Assembly (NCBI RefSeq): GCF_030644225.1
Contig: NZ_CP128650.1
Coordinates: 2,036,001 to 2,100,000 of the forward strand
DNA length: 64,000 nucleotides
Origin: Selenomonas dianae
GTDB lineage: Bacteria; Bacillota; Negativicutes; Selenomonadales; Selenomonadaceae
Direction: 5' to 3'
Shown piece after piece: positions 1 through 6,739 of the stretch. The stretch's first letter is position 1. Each line of letters begins with the position of its first letter. The position numbers and the translations under genes are program-made. The notes below the pieces were generated by a model, which did not search any database, was not told where the DNA came from, and was given only the letters and a program-made list of their open reading frames with translations.

Positions 1-236
1 TGATCCGTGATGAATGCGGTCTGCTCCTCGGAGAGCGGCTCGTGCTGCAAGTGTTCGCTCTCGGCGTTCTCATCCGCCGTCTGCGGGCCGGCTGCCGCAG
101 GGACGTTCCCGTTCTTCGCAGCACCGATCTCCTGCTGTGCCGTCTCCGGCGTGCGCTGCTCGGGCGCATCCGCGCCCTTTCTCCCGCCGACGGCGACCGC
201 CGCCGACATGACATCCTGAACATTTTTTACGGTCAT
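1..236 (-). CDS. flaG: FlaG-like flagellar protein, 3' end outside window
   Basis: Only the first 78 codons lie in the window. The start is an ATG at 236-234 preceded by a strong GGAGGGG ribosome site about seven bases upstream. The visible product begins MTVKNVQDVMSAAV and continues into a polar Ala/Glu/Gln-rich stretch, as in the variable N-terminal half of FlaG proteins; the conserved C-terminal domain would lie beyond base 1. Position directly after csrA in a flagellar operon supports FlaG, which in other bacteria affects filament length. The call rests mainly on context and N-terminal composition; a flagellin-adjacent hypothetical protein cannot be excluded. Confidence 0.55.
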   Translation of the reverse strand, partial: MTVKNVQDVMSAAVAVGGRKGADAPEQRTPETAQQEIGAAKNGNVPAAAGPQTADENAESEHLQHEPLSEEQTAFITD

Positions 237-259
237 AAGGCACCCCTCCGTGTGTCCTC

Positions 260-279
260 GGATGCACGCGTGTGCATCC
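260..279. other. perfect inverted repeat between csrA and flaG
   Basis: GGATGCAC-GCGT-GTGCATCC forms an 8-bp stem with a 4-base loop in the csrA-flaG gap. There is no T-run on either side, so it is not an obvious intrinsic terminator. It lies just upstream of flaG and could be a processing site or leader hairpin; function unknown. Confidence 0.4.
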
Positions 280-312
280 TCTCCGTTCTTCCTTGACGGT
301 TTCCAATGTTGG

Positions 313-370
313 GGAAACACTGATACATTTACCCGTGCCGTTGCGGCATATCTTTCTATCAGCGATTCCT
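313..370 (-). repeat. internally deleted copy of the ~165-bp dispersed intergenic repeat (copy A)
   Basis: Starts GGAAACACTGATA and ends CTATCAGCGATTCC, matching both ends of the full copies at 10041, 43684 and 61561, and also retains the inner motif around CCGTGCC..GGCATATCTTT. About 110 bases of the middle are missing, so the two ends are almost directly joined. It abuts the csrA stop codon. Confidence 0.7.
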
Positions 371-592
371 TTATTTTCCGGGCAATGCGCTGAGGTCGAA
401 ATGCGCGGGGGCTGCCGCCGCCCGCCGGTTCTCCTCCTGGATCGCCCGATAGATCTCACCGCGGTAGATCTTGACGCTGCGCGGCGCATCAATGGCAATG
501 CGCACGTTGTCGCCCTGCACCTCCACGATGTTGACGACAATGTTGTCGCCGATCATGATCTGCTGTCTTGGTTTGCGTGTCAGTACGAGCAT
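371..592 (-). CDS. csrA: carbon storage regulator CsrA
   Basis: A 73-residue RNA-binding translational regulator. It opens MLVLTRKPRQQIMIGDNI, the classic CsrA beta-strand signature, and keeps the RAIQEENR segment near residue 50; a polar tail of about 15 residues follows. In Firmicutes CsrA represses flagellin translation by binding around the ribosome site of hag and is antagonised by FliW. The start codon overlaps the fliW stop by one base (TAATG), so the two are translationally coupled, which fits the FliW-CsrA-flagellin feedback circuit. Confidence 0.97.
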   Translation of the reverse strand: MLVLTRKPRQQIMIGDNIVVNIVEVQGDNVRIAIDAPRSVKIYRGEIYRAIQEENRRAAAAPAHFDLSALPGK

Positions 593-1038
593 TACCTGTC
601 CTCCTTCGCATGGGGGAACAGGCGGTGCTTCGTCGTATACGGGCTGCGGTCGAGCACGATCTGCTTGGCACGGCGCGTCGCCGCATTGACGACGATCGGC
701 GCCATGAGATTCGCCGTGAGATCCCGGATCTCCGTGCCTGCAAGCGTGAGGATCGCGTAGATCACCACCTCCTCGGGGGAGGTGAGCCCCAGTTCCTTTT
801 CCACGTCGTCGTCGATGGTGACTTCATAGTCCGGGAAGAACACGAGCGGCATCGCCATGAGAAAGGCAAGGTCGGGCGTTTTGACCGACTGCAGAAAGAC
901 GTACGGACTGTCCTCCTCGTACGGAATGAGGATGAACTCACGCTCCTCCTCAAAGGCGGGAATCCCCGCGGCAAAGTGGATGATGGACTCCTCCGCCGCC
1001 TCGATTTCACCGAAGCGGCTCGTCATAATCTTCTTCAT
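592..1038 (-). CDS. fliW: flagellar assembly factor FliW
   Basis: A 148-residue FliW. It binds CsrA and flagellin, relieving CsrA repression once flagellin has been exported. Family-typical features are the N-terminal TSRFGEIE strand, the central PYVFLQSVKTPDLAFLMAMP block and the late LTANLMAPIVVN motif. I place the start at the ATG at 1038, six to seven bases after AGGAG; a TTG one codon earlier is also open. It lies 12 bases from the upstream DUF6470 gene and overlaps csrA by one base. Confidence 0.95.
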   Translation of the reverse strand: MKKIMTSRFGEIEAAEESIIHFAAGIPAFEEEREFILIPYEEDSPYVFLQSVKTPDLAFLMAMPLVFFPDYEVTIDDDVEKELGLTSPEEVVIYAILTLAGTEIRDLTANLMAPIVVNAATRRAKQIVLDRSPYTTKHRLFPHAKEDR

Positions 1039-1050
1039 CAATGACTCCTG

Positions 1051-1635
1051 TTACGCATATATGTCATATTTCCCCTCGCTGACCCAGCTGTGGATGTCGC
1101 CCTTCTGCGCGAGATAGGTCTCGACGCTGCCGCGGTTGTAGCGGATGTTCGCCATCCCCTTTGTATCCCAATGCGGCGTGGTCTTGGCGGGAGTCGGCGT
1201 GCCGTGCATCTGCCCCGTGTCGACCGTGATGATCGGATCGGGGATCGCCGCCGCGACCAGTGTCCGCTGACGCGTGACGCGGTTCTCCATATCGCGCTTT
1301 GCAAACTCAATGCCGACCTGCCGTCCTGCCTTCGGGCCGTCCTCGGCGAGCGCCCACGCCATCTGCGTGTGCTTCGACGTGCCCTTGCCGACCTCGGCAT
1401 AGCCGCGCTCCATGTTCTCGCGGGCAAAGTCCGTGTTGTTCGTCGCGCCGTAGCTGTGCCGGCTCGGATAGCTGTCGATCGAGATCCGCGCCTGCGTAAA
1501 GCCCCGATTTGAACGCGCCTGCTGTGTTTCCTGCGTGTAGCGCGGCTGGATGATGCCCGTATCCACGGTGTTGTGCTGAATCCGCAGCCCGATCGTGGGC
1601 AGGGTGTGGCGTGTGTTAAGATAGAGCATTGCCAT
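1051..1635 (-). CDS. DUF6470 family flagellar-operon protein
   Basis: About 194 residues, no signal peptide or membrane segment. It begins with LPTIGLRIQHNTVDTGIIQPRY and carries repeated polar segments around GPKAGRQVGIEFAKRD, then ends in a WVSEGKYDIYA tail. Proteins of this family sit between flgL and fliW in many Firmicutes; their role is unknown, though context suggests flagellar structure or export. An ATG at 1635 fits a GGAAAGG ribosome site; an ATG three codons earlier (1644) lies too close to it. Confidence 0.8.
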   Translation of the reverse strand: MAMLYLNTRHTLPTIGLRIQHNTVDTGIIQPRYTQETQQARSNRGFTQARISIDSYPSRHSYGATNNTDFARENMERGYAEVGKGTSKHTQMAWALAEDGPKAGRQVGIEFAKRDMENRVTRQRTLVAAAIPDPIITVDTGQMHGTPTPAKTTPHWDTKGMANIRYNRGSVETYLAQKGDIHSWVSEGKYDIYA

Positions 1636-1661
1636 GCGGAGCATCCTTTCCTATCGGGGGA

Positions 1662-2984
1662 TCAGTGCAGATAGTCCACGAGCGAGAGCGGCAGGATGCG
1701 CGAGCCCATCGCGAGCGACATACTCATGATGGTCTGCTGCTGCATCATCTTCATCGCGAGCTCCGCGACATCCGTGCTGGAGACGTCCGTAATATCACGC
1801 GTGATGTTCTCCTTGTAGTTCGTGAGCACTTCCTTCATGTCGGTGTAGAGGTGCGAGCGTGCGCCCGTTTCCGTGTGCGCCTGCAGTGTCACCTGGTTCG
1901 CGACATCGGCGAGGGTCACGCCGTCGGAGCTCAGCCAGTGGGAATCGCACGCCTTTGTCTTGGCGTGGACGGTGAGCATATTGTTGAGCATCGCCGTCCC
2001 CGACGGCTCGTTGCCGGAGTTCTTGTCGTCGAAGAGATCGCGGCCGAACACGTCCGCCCCCGTCTTGTTCACCGTATCCGCCGTGGGTTCGGTCGATCCG
2101 TTCTGCTTGACCATCGAGATGTAGCGCATATCGCCGCTGTAGGTGACGAGCTGCTGACGGACGGTGGAGAATTTGAGGTTGACAACGCCTACATTTTGTG
2201 ACCATGCACTACCCGCCGCCGTCACCTCGCCGGTGTTCTTAAAGTTGTTCTTGATAAAGTTCGGCCCCGTCGCGATGTTGCCGACGCGATCCACTGCCGA
2301 TACGGTTTTGCGCCCGTTCGTGATCACGTCCTTGTAACCTTCCTGCACGAATTGTTTCGTATAGACATCGCCCGTGAGGGTGTTCAGATAGTAGGTCTTG
2401 CCGTCGTCCCCGTCGAGCGAGAGCATCTGGTGCAGGAAGTCGGCGCTCTTGTTGTTGCTCGCATCGTTGAAAAATGCCGCCTGACGGTCGTCGAGGGTCT
2501 TTGCCACACCGCGGTACTTCAGATCGTTCGGGTTCGATAGCTTGAACGGTTCGCGCAGATCCGCCTGCCCGCCGAAGATGTAACGGTCGCCGAGCTGGGT
2601 GTTGGCGAGCGATACGATCTGCTCGATGCCCGCCTTCATCTCGCGTGCGATCGCGGGCCAGTCGCCGCCCTTTTCGTCCTTGTCGTCGTTCGCCGCTTGG
2701 AGGGTCTTTGCCTTGAAGGTCTTTTGGATGTCCTCCATCGCCGTGAGCGAGCTCTCCGTCGAGTTCATCCACGAAACGCCCGCCTTGACGCTGTCCTGAT
2801 AGCGGTCGTTCTCCCCCTCGGAGACGCTGTAGCGCAGGTAGCGCGAGTAGCCGACGGAGTCGTCGGAGGGACGGTGGAGCTTGCTGCCGTCGCCCTGCTC
2901 CATGAGGCGCGTTTTCGCGTAGTCGAGCGCGTTCAGATCGCGCTGGTAACGCTGTACGGAGTAGTTGCTGCTGATGCGTATCAT
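1662..2984 (-). CDS. flgL: flagellar hook-filament junction protein FlgL (HAP3)
   Basis: A 440-residue extracellular protein that joins the hook-associated FlgK layer to the filament. The N-terminus (MIRISSNYSVQRYQRDLNAL) forms the flagellin-like D0/D1 helix, and the C-terminus returns to the paired helix (DVAELAMKMMQQQTIMSMSLAMG). The middle contains the YIFGGQADLREPF motif common in FlgL. It is longer than the roughly 300-residue Bacillus protein owing to an expanded central, surface-exposed region. The start has AGGTGA six bases upstream. The gene lies 11 bases after flgK. Confidence 0.96.
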   Translation of the reverse strand: MIRISSNYSVQRYQRDLNALDYAKTRLMEQGDGSKLHRPSDDSVGYSRYLRYSVSEGENDRYQDSVKAGVSWMNSTESSLTAMEDIQKTFKAKTLQAANDDKDEKGGDWPAIAREMKAGIEQIVSLANTQLGDRYIFGGQADLREPFKLSNPNDLKYRGVAKTLDDRQAAFFNDASNNKSADFLHQMLSLDGDDGKTYYLNTLTGDVYTKQFVQEGYKDVITNGRKTVSAVDRVGNIATGPNFIKNNFKNTGEVTAAGSAWSQNVGVVNLKFSTVRQQLVTYSGDMRYISMVKQNGSTEPTADTVNKTGADVFGRDLFDDKNSGNEPSGTAMLNNMLTVHAKTKACDSHWLSSDGVTLADVANQVTLQAHTETGARSHLYTDMKEVLTNYKENITRDITDVSSTDVAELAMKMMQQQTIMSMSLAMGSRILPLSLVDYLH

Positions 2985-2995
2985 GATGTCACCTC

Positions 2996-4744
2996 TTACC
3001 TTCCGACCATGCCAGTGCCGTTGATCAGCTTGTCGAGCATCTCATCCATCGACGTCAGAACGCGCGAGCACGCGCCGTAGCCCGTCTGGAACTTGAGCAT
3101 ATTCGTCAGTTCCTCGTTCCAGTCCACGCCCGAGGTGGACTGGCGCCACTGGGAGATCTGCGTCATGAGATCGTCCTGCTGTTTCATCGTCTTGTCGATG
3201 TTCTCGGCATTCGCGCCGAGCTTGCTCATCATGCCGTTGTAGTACTGGTTGATCGAGATTGTGCTGACGGGGCGCGTCGTGCCGCGCGGGTTCAGCGATC
3301 CGCGCGGGTTCTCCGCAGTCGCCTGGTCGATGTTGAACAGCTTGCTCAACTCGACTGCCATCGTGCCGTCGCCCGTGCCGTTGACCCATTCGTCATTGTA
3401 GGTGTAGGTCGAGCCGGAGGCGCTCAGGCTCGGAGTGACCCTGTTCCCCGTCGTCTTGTTCACGATCTGCCGCGCGGCGACGAGGTTCTGCCCGCCGGGG
3501 GCGGTCAGCTCGTCGCTCACCTTGAGCGCGTTGATGATCTGCATGGAGCGCAGCCGATCCTGCGGGGTCGCCGCAGACGCCGCCGTCGTCACCGTGGTCT
3601 GCGCGGGCGGTCCCGGCGTCTTGGTGCGGGTCACGGTCGCGCCGACCGCCTCCATCCAACGCTCGCCCGTATTGTTGTCCACGTGCCATGTGTACTGCAT
3701 CTGGTCGTAGGCCGTGCCCGTCGGGGAAGTGAACGCATTCTGTCCGAAGAAGTTCATCCACGAAGTCTGTTCCTTGTCGATGCCGACGCCGAGCTTGTGC
3801 ACGTCGTTGAATGTGGTAAGAAGGGTCGCGGAGATGTCCGCAAGCTGGTCGATATGCCCCTTGTCCTGCACAATCGTATCGGACAGTGCCTTGAGGATGC
3901 CGCTCTGCGGGACGTAGCCGATGCCGCCCGCCTCCCGCACGCGGATGGAAAAATCGGAGATGCCGTACTGCATATTGTTCATCGGCTCGCTCAGTTCGAG
4001 CGTCAGCGAGTTCTCGCGCTGCACGAGCGACATCCCGTTCGAAACGACGGTGTACTGCCCGTTCGCCTCCTCGTAAACATTGACGTTCGTGATCTCGGAG
4101 AGCTTGTCAACGAGGAGGTCGCGCTGGTCGCGCAGATCGTTCGCCTTGCCGCCGTTCGTCTCGGCGAGGGTGATGTTCTTGTTGAGCTGTGCGATTTCCT
4201 TCGTGAGGTTGTTGAGTTTGCCGAGCTGGATGCCGATCTCGTTGTACTGCGCCTCGATCTGCCCCTGCAGCTGCTTTGCCGCCGTCTTGATGCGGTCAAC
4301 GAGGTTGTTGCCCTTCGTGAGAACCGAGGTGCGCGAAGCGGCATCGCTCGCGTAGTCCGAGAGGTTGACCCAGGAGGAGTAGAACTGCTGCATCGCGTCC
4401 AAAATACCCGTTTTCTTCGAGTCGTTGAAGATCGTCTCCACCTTGTCGAAGTTCGTCTTGTACGTCTTGTAGAGGTTCTGCGCCGAGTTCTCCGACCAGT
4501 ATTGCTTGTCCGCATAGATGTTGCGTGCGCGGTTCAGCGCGACGACATCCACGCCGCCGCCGACGTAGACCCCGCCGTAGAGCGACGGGCGCTCCTGGTA
4601 GTTCGTCGCCGCCGAGTCCACGCGCTGACGCGAGTAGCCCTCCGTCGAGGCGTTCGTGATGTTGTGACCCGTGGTGTCGAGCGAGAGCTGATTGTTCTGG
4701 ATGCCCCGCACCATGGTATTGAGTCCGGCAAATGTTGACCGCAT
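2996..4744 (-). CDS. flgK: flagellar hook-associated protein FlgK (HAP1)
   Basis: A 582-residue hook-filament junction protein. The N-terminus carries the hook-rod motif (LSLDTTGHNITNASTEGYSR), and the D0 C-terminus (WNEELTNMLKFQTGYGACSRVLTSMDEML, read in two parts) is typical of FlgK. The central coiled-coil region around residues 150-220 with TKEIAQLNKNITLAE is conserved in the family. GAGGGATCT precedes the ATG. It is part of the flgM-flgN-flgN-flgK-flgL operon and would be bound before export by the FlgN-type chaperones encoded just upstream. Confidence 0.97.
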   Translation of the reverse strand: MRSTFAGLNTMVRGIQNNQLSLDTTGHNITNASTEGYSRQRVDSAATNYQERPSLYGGVYVGGGVDVVALNRARNIYADKQYWSENSAQNLYKTYKTNFDKVETIFNDSKKTGILDAMQQFYSSWVNLSDYASDAASRTSVLTKGNNLVDRIKTAAKQLQGQIEAQYNEIGIQLGKLNNLTKEIAQLNKNITLAETNGGKANDLRDQRDLLVDKLSEITNVNVYEEANGQYTVVSNGMSLVQRENSLTLELSEPMNNMQYGISDFSIRVREAGGIGYVPQSGILKALSDTIVQDKGHIDQLADISATLLTTFNDVHKLGVGIDKEQTSWMNFFGQNAFTSPTGTAYDQMQYTWHVDNNTGERWMEAVGATVTRTKTPGPPAQTTVTTAASAATPQDRLRSMQIINALKVSDELTAPGGQNLVAARQIVNKTTGNRVTPSLSASGSTYTYNDEWVNGTGDGTMAVELSKLFNIDQATAENPRGSLNPRGTTRPVSTISINQYYNGMMSKLGANAENIDKTMKQQDDLMTQISQWRQSTSGVDWNEELTNMLKFQTGYGACSRVLTSMDEMLDKLINGTGMVGR

Positions 4745-4773
4745 AGATCCCTCACTCTTTCCCTATTTGCTTC

Positions 4774-5265
4774 CTATACATCCGCATCAAACATCGCAAC
4801 CGCACGGTTCACGCCCGGTGCGGGTCCCGCGACCGGCTGCGGGTTCCCGTAGGTATCGTCGGCGACCGTGCCCGAAACGACGTTGAGCTGATAGCTGACG
4901 AACGCCGCACTCTTTTGCAGGAGTTCGCCGCAGATCCGCACGCGCTCCTGCAGCTGTTCCTGCCGCAGGGATACGGTACGCAGGACGCGCTCTGCGGCAA
5001 GCCGTTCACGCAGGTTCGGCTCACGCCCGACGAGATCCGCAAGACATTCCGTCTGCGTCTGTGTCAGGAGTTCCGTCTGCCGCCGCGCGAGCGCACGCAC
5101 CGCCGCCAGACTGTGCTCCGCCTCCGCCGTCGCCTGCGGCAGTCCGCCGCCCGACGCGCTCCCGCAGAGCACCTCCCGAAGTGCGGTAAAGCGAAGCGCC
5201 GCCTCCTCTGCGGCACTCAGCTGCGCCTTGAGGAGGACAAGCGCTTCGCGCGTTTCATTCGTCAT
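4774..5265 (-). CDS. flgN: FlgN-like flagellar chaperone, first copy next to flgK
   Basis: A 163-residue, almost entirely helical, Leu/Ala/Glu/Gln-rich protein. Its C-terminal part (SYQLNVVSGTVADDTYGNPQ) resembles the end of FlgN proteins, which bind FlgK and FlgL and prevent premature assembly. It follows a second FlgN-like gene by six bases and shares with it the pattern G-x-V-x-D-x-x-YGN near the C-terminus. It is more divergent at its N-terminus than the neighbouring copy. Which copy serves FlgK and which FlgL cannot be told from sequence. Confidence 0.75.
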   Translation of the reverse strand: MTNETREALVLLKAQLSAAEEAALRFTALREVLCGSASGGGLPQATAEAEHSLAAVRALARRQTELLTQTQTECLADLVGREPNLRERLAAERVLRTVSLRQEQLQERVRICGELLQKSAAFVSYQLNVVSGTVADDTYGNPQPVAGPAPGVNRAVAMFDADV

Positions 5266-5271
5266 CGCCGT

Positions 5272-5760
5272 TCACGCCTTATAGTCGAGATTTTTTCTAA
5301 GGTGCCGCACCTGCTCGCCGCCTGTGTTCCCGTAGACGGGATCGACGACCGCGCCGCCGATTTTGCCAAGCTGGCGGTTCACCGCGCGGAGCAGCCCCTC
5401 CATGAGGAGGGCGTTTGCCTCGCTCCGCTCCTTCGTCTCCTTGACGATCCGACTGAGGCTCCGGCTCGCGCCAAGAACGCTGCGATGAACCGCCTCGGTC
5501 GGGGCGAGGAGGGCAAGCTCCTCCATCGTCGTCTGCACCGTGACCCCGGGGGTCGTCTCGGCGATCCGTGCGAGCAGGGCAAGACGCTGCTGCTCCAACG
5601 CCTGTACGGAGGTCGCCAGAAGTTCCTCCTGTGCCGTCAGCGCCTCAAGCCCCACCATATCGAGCGCGACAAGAACGCCGCGCTTCTTGTCCTGAAGCGC
5701 ACGAATCTTTTCGTACTGCTGTTGAAGCTGCTGCAGCGTCGCCGTGAACGAGTTCCACAT
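5272..5760 (-). CDS. flgN: FlgN-like flagellar chaperone, second copy next to flgM
   Basis: A 162-residue helical protein with the typical FlgN layout: an N-terminal helix pair (LQQLQQQYEKIRALQDKK), the segment QEELLATSVQALEQQRLALL, and a C-terminal RQLGKIGGAVVDPVYGN motif. FlgN chaperones keep hook-associated proteins soluble and deliver them to the export gate. It stands immediately after flgM, the canonical flgN position. Most Firmicutes carry one flgN here; the tandem arrangement with the gene at 4774 is unusual. Confidence 0.85.
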   Translation of the reverse strand: MWNSFTATLQQLQQQYEKIRALQDKKRGVLVALDMVGLEALTAQEELLATSVQALEQQRLALLARIAETTPGVTVQTTMEELALLAPTEAVHRSVLGASRSLSRIVKETKERSEANALLMEGLLRAVNRQLGKIGGAVVDPVYGNTGGEQVRHLRKNLDYKA

Positions 5761-5772
5761 GATATGCTCCGA

Positions 5773-6054
5773 TCAGTAGCGCATCGCGAGCATTTTTGCC
5801 GCAATGTCCGCAGAGGCCGGCGCATAGCTGCCGTCCTCCGTGTGCGCACGAAGCGCCTCCACGCGTGCCGGACGCACATCGTCCATACCGCGCAGTTTTT
5901 GCAGAATATCGCCAAAGCTCTGTGCCTCGCCCGAGAGTTCGAGCGCATCCGGACGCTGCAAAGCACCCGCCGGCTCCGTGCGGTGCGTCCCCACTGCCGG
6001 GCTGCCCGCATAGATACGGCTCACCGCCGAGACTGTATGATTGCTGATCCACAT
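5773..6054 (-). CDS. flgM: anti-sigma-28 factor FlgM
   Basis: A 93-residue protein. FlgM binds and inhibits sigma-28 until it is exported through the finished hook. The C-terminal half contains SGEAQSFGDILQKLRGMDDVRPARVEALRA followed by GSYAPASADIAAKML (read in parts), the sigma-binding helices of the family. I chose the ATG at 6054 because AGGTGG lies eight bases upstream; upstream in-frame codons run into the promoter and a terminator. First gene of the late flagellar operon. Confidence 0.93.
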   Translation of the reverse strand: MWISNHTVSAVSRIYAGSPAVGTHRTEPAGALQRPDALELSGEAQSFGDILQKLRGMDDVRPARVEALRAHTEDGSYAPASADIAAKMLAMRY

Positions 6055-6086
6055 AATCTTCACCACCTGTAGTTTGGCTCCAAAAA

Positions 6087-6112
6087 TGGTCGGAGTCCTT
6101 TCAAATTCTTTA
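6087..6112 (-). promoter_or_regulatory. sigma-28 (FliA/SigD)-like promoter for the flgM operon
   Basis: On the minus strand TAAA is followed by 14 bases and then TCCGACCA, close to the sigma-28 pattern TAAA-N14/15-GCCGATAA. It sits 33 bases upstream of the flgM start and directly after the terminator of the preceding gene. A FlgM-inhibited promoter for this operon would be the expected logic. Confidence 0.6.
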
Positions 6113-6115
6113 TCG

Positions 6116-6156
6116 AAAAAAAAAGACACGTACTTAAGAATATTTTCCTAAGTACG
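6116..6156 (-). terminator. intrinsic terminator after the YvyF-like gene
   Basis: On the minus strand an 8-bp perfect stem CGTACTTA/TAAGTACG with a 12-base loop is followed after a few bases by nine Ts. It separates the single YvyF-like gene from the flgM promoter. Confidence 0.85.
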
Positions 6157-6202
6157 CATCCCATGTCAGACGAAAAATTGCCGGGGAAAATCGTCCTGTT
6201 TC

Positions 6203-6604
6203 TTATTTGTCGATCGTAAGATAGCTGCGCCGGCTCGACGATCCGTCGCCCGCGCTGCTCTTTTTCGCAATCGCTGCAGTCAGCTCGTCGCGCATCTCCT
6301 TCTGGCACTTGTCGCAGTACTGTCCCTTGTCGATGGGCGATCCGCACTTCTCGCACGGATAGTAGAGCTCGATCCCCGTCGAGACGAAGCGCCCCTCGCG
6401 GATCATGCGGCGGATCACAGGCTCCTGTACGCCGGTCGCCTCCACGATCTCCGCGATCGTGCTCTTCGGATGGTCGCGTACAAACTCGACAATCGTGCGC
6501 TCCCACTGTTCTTCCTTCTCGCGGCAGTCCATGCAGATACGGGCGTTGTTGATCGAGACGAATACCTTCCCGCAGCTTGAGCAGTTCTTCATCTTTCCTG
6601 CCAT
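6203..6604 (-). CDS. YvyF-like zinc-ribbon flagellar region protein
   Basis: About 133 residues. Two cysteine pairs at each end (CSSCG..CMDC and CEKCGSP..CDKC) suggest two zinc ribbons flanking a winged-helix-like segment (TIAEIVEATGVQEPVIRRMIREGR). This matches the YvyF/TIGR03826 family found next to flgM in Bacillus and relatives; function is not established, probably regulatory. The ATG at 6604 was chosen over a TTG two codons earlier; AGGAG lies upstream of both. It has its own promoter and terminator and so is monocistronic. Confidence 0.85.
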   Translation of the reverse strand: MAGKMKNCSSCGKVFVSINNARICMDCREKEEQWERTIVEFVRDHPKSTIAEIVEATGVQEPVIRRMIREGRFVSTGIELYYPCEKCGSPIDKGQYCDKCQKEMRDELTAAIAKKSSAGDGSSSRRSYLTIDK

Positions 6605-6679
6605 TGGCAAAACTCTCCTCTCGAATAGCGGATCGGTATTGTGTTCCCCGAACCTAGTTTTTTGCGCTGTAATGTCTGT

Positions 6680-6708
6680 ATTTTACAACAGGACAGCAAA
6701 AAATGCAA
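6680..6708 (-). promoter_or_regulatory. sigma-A-type promoter of the YvyF-like gene
   Basis: Minus strand TTGCAT, 17-base spacer, TAAAAT; located 76 bases upstream of the chosen start, in the gap after the metal ATPase gene. Confidence 0.6.
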
Positions 6709-6739
6709 TACGTCAACATAGAAGCATACGTCTGCCCGT

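Noticed and set aside
6116-6124. A9 run as a contingency repeat
   Set aside because: It is the T-run of an intrinsic terminator on the minus strand, not in a coding or promoter-spacing position.
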